Below are positions 1-4,445 of a stretch of 7,679 bases of DNA, in pieces. Origin of the DNA: an uncultured Aquabacterium sp. (GTDB taxonomy: Bacteria; Pseudomonadota; Gammaproteobacteria; Burkholderiales; Burkholderiaceae_C); the NCBI GenBank assembly GCA_937923225.1, contig CALAKR010000279.1:1-7679 (forward strand), read 5' to 3'. A program made the position numbers and the translations under genes. A model generated the notes under the pieces. That model made no database searches, had not been told where the DNA came from, and was given only the letters and a program-made list of their open reading frames with translations. Numbering within the stretch: the stretch's first letter is position 1; each line of letters begins with the position of its first letter.

Positions 1-105
1 ATTGCCGGCCACACCGCGCTGTACGTCTCGGGCGGCGCCGAGCACCAGGGCCCGGCCGGCGGCGGCCCCGTGGCCGCCATCTTGCATGTAGAGGACGCTG
101 TATGA
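1..105 (+). CDS. Partial C-terminus of a probable ring-opening cyclic amide hydrolase (AtzD/TrzD/barbiturase family)
   Basis: The reading frame is open from the first base and ends at TGA 103-105, giving 34 C-terminal residues. They contain the motif GGAEHQGPAGGGP followed by VAAIL. As I recall the family, this resembles the C-terminal metal-binding loop of cyanuric acid hydrolases and barbiturases, where backbone and side-chain atoms of an A-E-H-Q-G-P stretch hold a structural metal. These enzymes hydrolyse one amide bond of a cyclic imide or ureide such as barbiturate or cyanurate. The stop overlaps the start of the next gene by 4 nt (ATGA, 102-105), so the two are almost certainly co-transcribed and translationally coupled. 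An amidohydrolase at the far end of the operon fits heterocycle breakdown. The family call rests on one short motif, and the substrate cannot be assigned. Confidence 0.6.
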   Translation: MAGHTALYVSGGAEHQGPAGGGPVAAILHVEDAV

Positions 106-965
106 CCCAACCCTTCATCGACCTGGCCGACGTGACCGTGCGCTACGGCACGCAGGCCAACGCCACCCTCGCCCTGGACCGCACCAACCTGCGCATCGAG
201 CAGGGCGACTTCATCGCGCTGGTCGGCCCCAGCGGCTGCGGCAAGTCCACCATCCTGAAACTCGTGGCCGGGCTGCTGCAGCCCAGCTCGGGTGGCCTGA
301 TCGTGGGCGGGCGCGAGAGCCCCAGCACCCAGCAGTCGGGCAAGACCCGCATCGGCCTGGCCTTCCAGAACCCGACCATGCTGCCGTGGCTGAGCATCCG
401 CGACAACGTGATGATCCCTTTGAAGATCGTCGAACCGTTCCGGCAGGACTACGCCAAGAAAAAACGCGGCGAGTTCGCCGACCGTGCGGAAGCCCTGCTG
501 GCCCAGGTCGGCCTGAAAGGCTTCGGCGACAAGCGCCCCTGGCAGCTCTCCGGCGGCATGCTGCAACGCGCCTCGCTGTGCCGCGCGCTGATCCACGAAC
601 CGCAACTGCTGCTGCTCGACGAGCCTTTCGGCGCGCTCGATTCCTTCACGCGTGAAGAGCTGTGGTCACTGACCCAGCAGTTGTGGATGGACAAGAAGCC
701 CACGGTGCTGCTGGTCACGCACGACCTGCGCGAGGCCGCTTACCTGGCCACACGCATCTGCGTGATGAGTTCGCGCCCGGGCCGCATCCTCGAAGACCGC
801 GAAGTGCCTTTCGAGCGCCCGCGTACCCTGCCCATGAGCTACGCGCCTGATTTCTCCACCCTGGTGCAGGAGCTGCGGATGCGCATCGCCGAGGCCCGCA
901 CCGCTGGCGATGTCATGCAGGCCGCCACCGACAACGCCCCCACGCCTGCGAGGAAAGCAGCATGA
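102..965 (+). CDS. ABC transporter ATP-binding protein, SsuB/TauB/ThiZ-like
   Basis: This 287-residue protein is the cytoplasmic ATPase of an ABC importer and would power the permease encoded next. All nucleotide-binding motifs are intact: Walker A GPSGCGKST (residues 42-50), Q-loop Gln89 in AFQNP, signature LSGGM (149-153), Walker B LLLLDEP with Asp173/Glu174, D-loop GALD (177-180) and switch His207 in VTHD. The MLPWLS stretch after the Q-loop and the LSGGM signature are typical of the nitrate/sulfonate/taurine/pyrimidine-precursor importers. The ATG at 102 is preceded by a good Shine-Dalgarno, AGAGGA at 90-95, six bases upstream. The start overlaps the upstream stop and the end overlaps the permease start (ATGA, 962-965). 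After the H-loop, a tail of about 80 residues is ordinary for the family. Substrate is unknown; operon context suggests a small nitrogen heterocycle. Confidence 0.93.
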   Translation: MTQPFIDLADVTVRYGTQANATLALDRTNLRIEQGDFIALVGPSGCGKSTILKLVAGLLQPSSGGLIVGGRESPSTQQSGKTRIGLAFQNPTMLPWLSIRDNVMIPLKIVEPFRQDYAKKKRGEFADRAEALLAQVGLKGFGDKRPWQLSGGMLQRASLCRALIHEPQLLLLDEPFGALDSFTREELWSLTQQLWMDKKPTVLLVTHDLREAAYLATRICVMSSRPGRILEDREVPFERPRTLPMSYAPDFSTLVQELRMRIAEARTAGDVMQAATDNAPTPARKAA

Positions 966-1759
966 GCAACACCACCTCCATGATCTCGCCCCAGCTGCGA
1001 CAACGCCTGCTCTCGGGCTCAGCCCTGATCGGCTTCTTCCTGCTGTGGGAGCTGGCCTGCGTGGCCACCGGCGTGTCCGACCTGATCCTGCCGCGCCCCA
1101 GCCAGATCCTCGGCGTGCTGTTCGAGAAGATGCCGCTGCTGTGGCCGCACACCGTGCAGACGCTCTACACCACGCTGGTCGGCTTCGCGCTGGGCGTGCT
1201 GGTGGGCATCGTGCTGGGCCTCTTGATCGGCTCCTCGCGCACAGCGTACGACGTGGCCTATCCGCTGCTGGTGGGATTCTCCAGCATCCCCAAGGTGGCC
1301 GTGGTGCCGATCTTCGTGGTGTGGTTCGGTGCGGGCACGGTGCCGGCCATCCTCACCTCGCTGGTCATCAGCATCTTCCCGGTGGTGGTGAACGTGGCCA
1401 CGGGCCTGGCCAGCACCGAGCCCGAGCTGGAAGACGTGCTGCGCGTGCTGGGCGCCAAGAAGCGCGACATCCTTTGGAACGTGTCCCTGCCGCGCGCGCT
1501 GCCCTACCTGTTCGCCTCGCTCAAGATCGCCATCACCCTGGCCTTCGTGGGCACGGTGCTGGCCGAGACGGTGGCCGCCAACAAGGGCATCGGCACGGTG
1601 ATGATGCTGGCCAGCGGCAACTTCGACGTGCCCATGGTGTTCGCGGGCCTGCTGATCCTGGCAGTGCTGGGCGTGGCGCTGTACGCTCTGTCATCGCTGG
1701 TCGAGCGCCGCATGACGGGCTGGGCCCAGCGCAAGACCGATCTGGGCATGGCCTCCTGA
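962..1759 (+). CDS. ABC transporter permease, SsuC/TauC/ThiX-like (BPD_transp_1)
   Basis: This 265-residue integral membrane protein forms the translocation pore of the importer whose ATPase lies just upstream. About six hydrophobic segments are visible, near residues 18-37, 68-90, 102-122, 125-148, 187-207 and 224-247. The cytoplasmic EAA coupling loop that docks on the ATPase runs from about E153 through G164 to LP 176-177 (pattern [13 protein letters not shown], then LPRALPY). Length and layout match the SsuC/TauC group. The ATG at 962 overlaps the ATPase stop and has a GAGGAAA Shine-Dalgarno at 950-956. No periplasmic binding protein gene is seen in the window, although importers of this class need one; it may be upstream or elsewhere. 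Substrate is unassigned. Confidence 0.93.
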   Translation: MSNTTSMISPQLRQRLLSGSALIGFFLLWELACVATGVSDLILPRPSQILGVLFEKMPLLWPHTVQTLYTTLVGFALGVLVGIVLGLLIGSSRTAYDVAYPLLVGFSSIPKVAVVPIFVVWFGAGTVPAILTSLVISIFPVVVNVATGLASTEPELEDVLRVLGAKKRDILWNVSLPRALPYLFASLKIAITLAFVGTVLAETVAANKGIGTVMMLASGNFDVPMVFAGLLILAVLGVALYALSSLVERRMTGWAQRKTDLGMAS

Positions 1760-1775
1760 TTCCACCACACCACCG

Positions 1776-2390
1776 ATGAGCGAACTCGACAACAACACCC
1801 TCCCCCCGCTGCGCAGCGTCGCCGTGTTCTGCGGCTCCAACTTCGGGGTGTCGCCCGACTACGCCGAGGCCGCCAAGGCCCTGGGCACGGCCATCGCCGC
1901 ACGCGGCATCACCCTGGTCTACGGCGGCACCAGCAAAGGCCTGATGGGCGTGGTGGCCGATGCCGCCCTGGCCGCGGGTGGCACCGTGGTCGGCGTGATC
2001 AACCAGCGCCTGCACGACCGCGGCCACCTGCACCCCAGCCTCAGCCGCCACGAGGTGGTGCCCCACATGCGGGTGCGCAAGGCCCGCATGGCCGAGCTGG
2101 CTGATGCCTTCATCGCGCTGCCTGGCGGCCTGGGCACGCTCGAAGAGCTGTTCGAGGTGGCCACGCTCACGCAGCTGGGCGACCACATCAAGGCCTGCGG
2201 CGTGCTCAACACGCGCGGCTTCTACGAGCCCATGCGCGCCATGCTGGCCACCGCCACGGATGAAGGCTTCCTCAAGGCCGAACACCGCGACATGATCGTG
2301 GTGCAGAGCCAGCCCGACGCCCTGCTCGACGGCCTGGCCGCCTGGCGCGCGCCCACCGTCACCAAATGGATCGGCCAGCCCGGTTCCTGA
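1776..2390 (+). CDS. LOG-family protein (TIGR00730), probable nucleoside 5'-monophosphate phosphoribohydrolase
   Basis: This 204-residue protein has a Rossmann-like fold of the LOG family. Characterised members cleave nucleoside 5'-monophosphates, including cytokinin nucleotides, to a free base and ribose 5-phosphate; the old label 'lysine decarboxylase' is wrong. Visible motifs are VFCGSNFG (17-24), [10 protein letters not shown] (49-58), the catalytic-region stretch MRVRKARM (98-105), and the diagnostic PGGLGTLEE (116-124) that holds the phosphate and the catalytic Glu. Two positions look atypical: YGGT where YGGG is usual, and [11 protein letters not shown] where many members have TW-QLG-H-KP. 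The gene lies 16 nt after the permease stop and has no visible Shine-Dalgarno, so it probably depends on coupling. Its place among heterocycle genes suggests that it releases a base for the downstream amidohydrolase, or removes a nucleotide formed from the substrate; this is inference. Confidence 0.88.
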   Translation: MSELDNNTLPPLRSVAVFCGSNFGVSPDYAEAAKALGTAIAARGITLVYGGTSKGLMGVVADAALAAGGTVVGVINQRLHDRGHLHPSLSRHEVVPHMRVRKARMAELADAFIALPGGLGTLEELFEVATLTQLGDHIKACGVLNTRGFYEPMRAMLATATDEGFLKAEHRDMIVVQSQPDALLDGLAAWRAPTVTKWIGQPGS

Positions 2391-2416
2391 TCCTCTCCTC
2401 TTCTACAAGCTTCTTC

Positions 2417-2842
2417 ATGCCCAAGATCCGCATCACCGCCGGTGGCCACAGCTTCCTGGCCGAGACCCATCCCGACGCGCCTGACACCGTCGCCGCCTTC
2501 CTCAAGCTGCTGCCTTATCGCCAAAAGCTGATCCACGTGCGCTGGAGCGGCGAAGGCTGCTGGGTGCCACTGGGCGAGTTCGTGCTGGAAAACGATGGCC
2601 AGAAGGTCGGCTTCGAGAACCACACCAGCCACCCCTCGGTGGGCGACATCCTGTTCTACCCCGGTGGCTACAGCGAGACCGAGATCATCCTGGCCTACGG
2701 CAGCTGCAGCTTCGCCAGCAAGATGGGCCAACTGGCCGGCAACCACTTCCTGACCATCACCGAAGGCAAGGAGAACCTGCGCGCCCTGGGCGTGAAGACG
2801 CTGTGGGAAGGCGCGCAGGACGTGGTGTTCGAGCTGGCCTGA
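2417..2842 (+). CDS. DUF3830 family protein (cyclophilin-like fold, function unknown)
   Basis: This 141-residue protein matches, from memory, the DUF3830 family. Recognisable blocks are KIRITAGG at the N-terminus (3-10), a predicted helix TVAAFLKLLPY (24-34), RWSGE (42-46), YPGG-SETEI (81-90), FASKMGQLAGNHF (99-111) and LWEGAQ (129-134). The family is thought to adopt a small cyclophilin-like beta-barrel and has no established biochemistry that I know of. There is no signal peptide or membrane segment, so it is probably cytoplasmic. An in-frame ATG at 2366 would add 17 residues (MDRPARF...) and overlap the LOG gene. I prefer ATG 2417 because the conserved family start follows it directly. The upstream 26 nt are pyrimidine-rich with no Shine-Dalgarno. 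The gene sits 4 nt before the amidohydrolase, so the two proteins probably act in one pathway. Confidence 0.85.
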   Translation: MPKIRITAGGHSFLAETHPDAPDTVAAFLKLLPYRQKLIHVRWSGEGCWVPLGEFVLENDGQKVGFENHTSHPSVGDILFYPGGYSETEIILAYGSCSFASKMGQLAGNHFLTITEGKENLRALGVKTLWEGAQDVVFELA

Positions 2843-2846
2843 CACC

Positions 2847-4349
2847 ATGACCACCCCACGATTGCTGATCCACGGCGGCCTTGTGCTGCCTGATGGCCAG
2901 ACCCAGGCCCGCCCCGCCGACCTGCTGATCATCGATGGCGCCATCGCCGAGATCGGCGCGCCCGGCCAGTTCGATGCGCTCGAAGGCCTGCACCGCCTGG
3001 ATGCCACCGACCGCCTGGTGATGCCCGCGTGGATGAACGGCCATGCCCATGCCCATGGCGGCCTGGGCCGTGGCGCCGTGGAGGACACGGGGCTGGAAGG
3101 CTTTCTCGCGGCCGCACCGTCCATCATCGGCCAACGCGGCCTGGATGACCTGGCCCTGAGCGCCACGCTCACCGCCGCCGAGTTGCTCAAGAAGGGCTGT
3201 ACCGCGCTGTTCGACATGACCAGCGAGTTCCCGCTGCCCACCGTGGCCGGCCTGCACGCCGTGGCCCGCGCCTACGACACCGTGGGCATCCGTGCCGTGG
3301 TCGCGCCCATGATGGCCGACCGCTCCCTCTACCAGGCCTACCCCGAACTGCTGGACAGCCTGCCCGAGCCGCTCAAGGCCCAGGCCGCCCAGGCCCGCGC
3401 CGCCGACCCTGAGGCCTGCCTGGCCAATGTGCGCACCGCCGCGCAAGGCTGGCCCTTCGACCCCACACGCGTGCGTCTGGGCATCGCGCCCACCATCCCG
3501 CTGCACTGCTCCGATGCCTTCATGCAGGGCTGCGAGCAGCTGTCTGCCGAGTTCGGCCTGCCCATGCAGATCCACCTGGCCGAGAGCAAGCAGCAGGCCG
3601 TGTTCGGCGAGCAGCGCTATGGCATGAGCCTGGTCTCGCACCTCAAGCGCCTGGGCATGCTCAGCGAGCGCCTGAGCGTGGCGCACTCGATCTGGATCAG
3701 CGACGACGACATCGAGCAGTTGGCCGCCGCTGGCGTCACCGCCATCCACAACCCCTTGAGCAACCTGCGCCTGGGCTCGGGCGTGGCACCCGTGCGCCGC
3801 ATGCTGGAGCGCGGCCTGCGCGTGGGCCTGGGCAGCGACGGCGCCAACACTTCGGACACGCAGAACCTGTTCGAGGTGGCGCGCCTGGCGGCCTACCTCT
3901 CTCGCATCGTCGGCTCCGACGAAACACGCTGGGTCGACGCGGGCGAGGCTCTGCATATGGGCACCGTCAACAGCGCGCATGCGCTGGGCTGGGGCGATCG
4001 CCTGGGCAAGCTGGCGCCGGGCTACCAGGCCGACATCGTGCTGCTGGACCTGGCCCAGCCCATCTACGTGCCGCTGCGCCATGCACTGCGCCAGCTGGTG
4101 CACGGCGAGAACGGTGCGGCCGTGACGCACGTGCTGGTGGGCGGCCGGCTGGTGGTCGAGCACGGCCGCCTGCTCACGGTCGATGAGGCCGCACTGCGCC
4201 GCCAGGCCCAGGCTGCGGCCGAACGGCTGGATGCCCTCAACGCCGAAGGCCGGCACCTGGCCCAAGCCATGCGCCCCTGGATCGGTGCCTTCTGCTGCGG
4301 CATCGGCGAGCGGCCTTTCCACCTGCAGCGGCGCCTGCCCGCGCACTGA
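2847..4349 (+). CDS. ATZ/TRZ-type metal-dependent amidohydrolase (probable aminohydrolase/deaminase)
   Basis: This 500-residue cytoplasmic enzyme belongs to the amidohydrolase superfamily, with a TIM barrel and flanking beta-sandwich. The metal and catalytic set looks complete: H66 and H68 in NGHAHAHGG, H243 and E246 in QIHLAES, H280 in VAHSIW, and D331 in GLGSDGANTSD. The order H-x-H, H-x-x-E, H, SDG is the mononuclear arrangement of chlorohydrolases and of adenosine, guanine, 8-oxoguanine and cytosine deaminases (TrzA, AtzB, SsnA, MtaD relatives). Other family blocks are HNPLSNLRLGSG (301-312) and the closing LGKLAPGYQADIVLLDL (386-402). It starts 4 nt after the DUF3830 stop, with only a weak ribosome site. 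It is somewhat longer than the usual 440-470 residues because of a roughly 50-residue tail rich in Ala and Arg, with Cys483-Cys484. It probably deaminates or dechlorinates a heterocycle; the substrate is unknown. Confidence 0.9.
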   Translation: MTTPRLLIHGGLVLPDGQTQARPADLLIIDGAIAEIGAPGQFDALEGLHRLDATDRLVMPAWMNGHAHAHGGLGRGAVEDTGLEGFLAAAPSIIGQRGLDDLALSATLTAAELLKKGCTALFDMTSEFPLPTVAGLHAVARAYDTVGIRAVVAPMMADRSLYQAYPELLDSLPEPLKAQAAQARAADPEACLANVRTAAQGWPFDPTRVRLGIAPTIPLHCSDAFMQGCEQLSAEFGLPMQIHLAESKQQAVFGEQRYGMSLVSHLKRLGMLSERLSVAHSIWISDDDIEQLAAAGVTAIHNPLSNLRLGSGVAPVRRMLERGLRVGLGSDGANTSDTQNLFEVARLAAYLSRIVGSDETRWVDAGEALHMGTVNSAHALGWGDRLGKLAPGYQADIVLLDLAQPIYVPLRHALRQLVHGENGAAVTHVLVGGRLVVEHGRLLTVDEAALRRQAQAAAERLDALNAEGRHLAQAMRPWIGAFCCGIGERPFHLQRRLPAH

Positions 4350-4367
4350 GGCAGCGCACCGCGGGCA
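4336..4367 (+). other. GC-rich stem-loop across the amidohydrolase stop; possible operon 3' end
   Basis: TGCCCGCG (4336-4343) and CGCGGGCA (4360-4367) are perfect 8-bp inverted repeats around a 16-nt loop that contains the TGA stop. The loop also carries a second copy of GCGCAC, seen at 4341-4346 and 4354-4359. It lies at the end of the heterocycle operon and could slow RNA decay or aid termination. No T-run follows, so it is not a classical intrinsic terminator. Confidence 0.35.
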
Positions 4368-4370
4368 CGC

Positions 4371-4384
4371 CCCTACTTCTAGGG
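4371..4384. promoter_or_regulatory. Palindrome CCCTA-CTTC-TAGGG, candidate operator of the patatin gene
   Basis: A perfect 5-bp inverted repeat with a 4-nt spacer lies in the only intergenic gap upstream of the patatin gene, and its CTA/TAG arms stand out in G/C-rich surroundings. Further G-runs (ATAAGGG) follow. It could bind a dimeric helix-turn-helix regulator; I cannot name one. Its centre lies about 43-44 bp before the start expected from the -10-like TAGCAT at 4409, a typical position for an activator that contacts RNA polymerase. This is inference from spacing and symmetry only. Confidence 0.35.
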
Positions 4385-4385
4385 A

Positions 4386-4421
4386 TAAGGGCAGGCGCTG
4401 GCGCCACCTAGCATCGAAGGT
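4386..4421 (+). promoter_or_regulatory. Weak candidate sigma-70 promoter for the patatin gene
   Basis: TAGCAT at 4409-4414 matches four of the six -10 consensus bases. At 17-bp spacing the -35 position (4386-4391, TAAGGG) bears no useful resemblance to TTGACA, so any promoter here would need an activator, perhaps at the palindrome just upstream. Between them, GGCGC-TG-GCGCC (4394-4405) is a second small inverted repeat. The alternative is read-through from the upstream operon, since the gap is only 92 nt. Confidence 0.25.
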
Positions 4422-4445
4422 CCATTGGAGGACCTCATGCCGTGA
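4418..4445 (+). promoter_or_regulatory. Ribosome binding site in a small hairpin, with a two-codon ORF overlapping the GTG start
   Basis: AGGTCC (4418-4423) pairs perfectly with GGACCT (4430-4435) around the loop ATTGGA. The strong Shine-Dalgarno GGAGGA (4427-4432) lies half in the loop and half in the stem. An ATG at 4437, four bases after it, reads ATG-CCG-TGA and stops inside the GTG start of the patatin gene (4442-4444). The GTG is nine bases from the Shine-Dalgarno and is the only start that opens the long frame with family-like sequence. Confidence 0.4.

Noticed and set aside
910..1779. A 289-codon plus-strand frame over the permease
   Set aside because: The 962-1759 frame gives a complete ABC permease with an EAA loop; this alternative is Ala/Gly/Arg-rich noise.
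1776..2390. Annotation of the LOG gene as a lysine decarboxylase
   Set aside because: PGGLGTLEE and the Rossmann-like layout mark the LOG family; the decarboxylase label is an old annotation error.
2366..2416. An earlier ATG for the DUF3830 gene
   Set aside because: The extra 17 residues overlap the LOG gene and precede the conserved family start; ATG 2417 fits better.
2757..4346. A 529-codon open frame on the minus strand opposite the amidohydrolase
   Set aside because: It mirrors the codon positions of a well-supported gene, has a low-complexity His/Gly/Gln/Ala composition with no family motif, and is expected from high GC at third positions.
4336..4367. The stem-loop as a classical intrinsic terminator
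   Set aside because: The loop is 16 nt and no T-run follows the stem, so only a looser 3'-end role is proposed.
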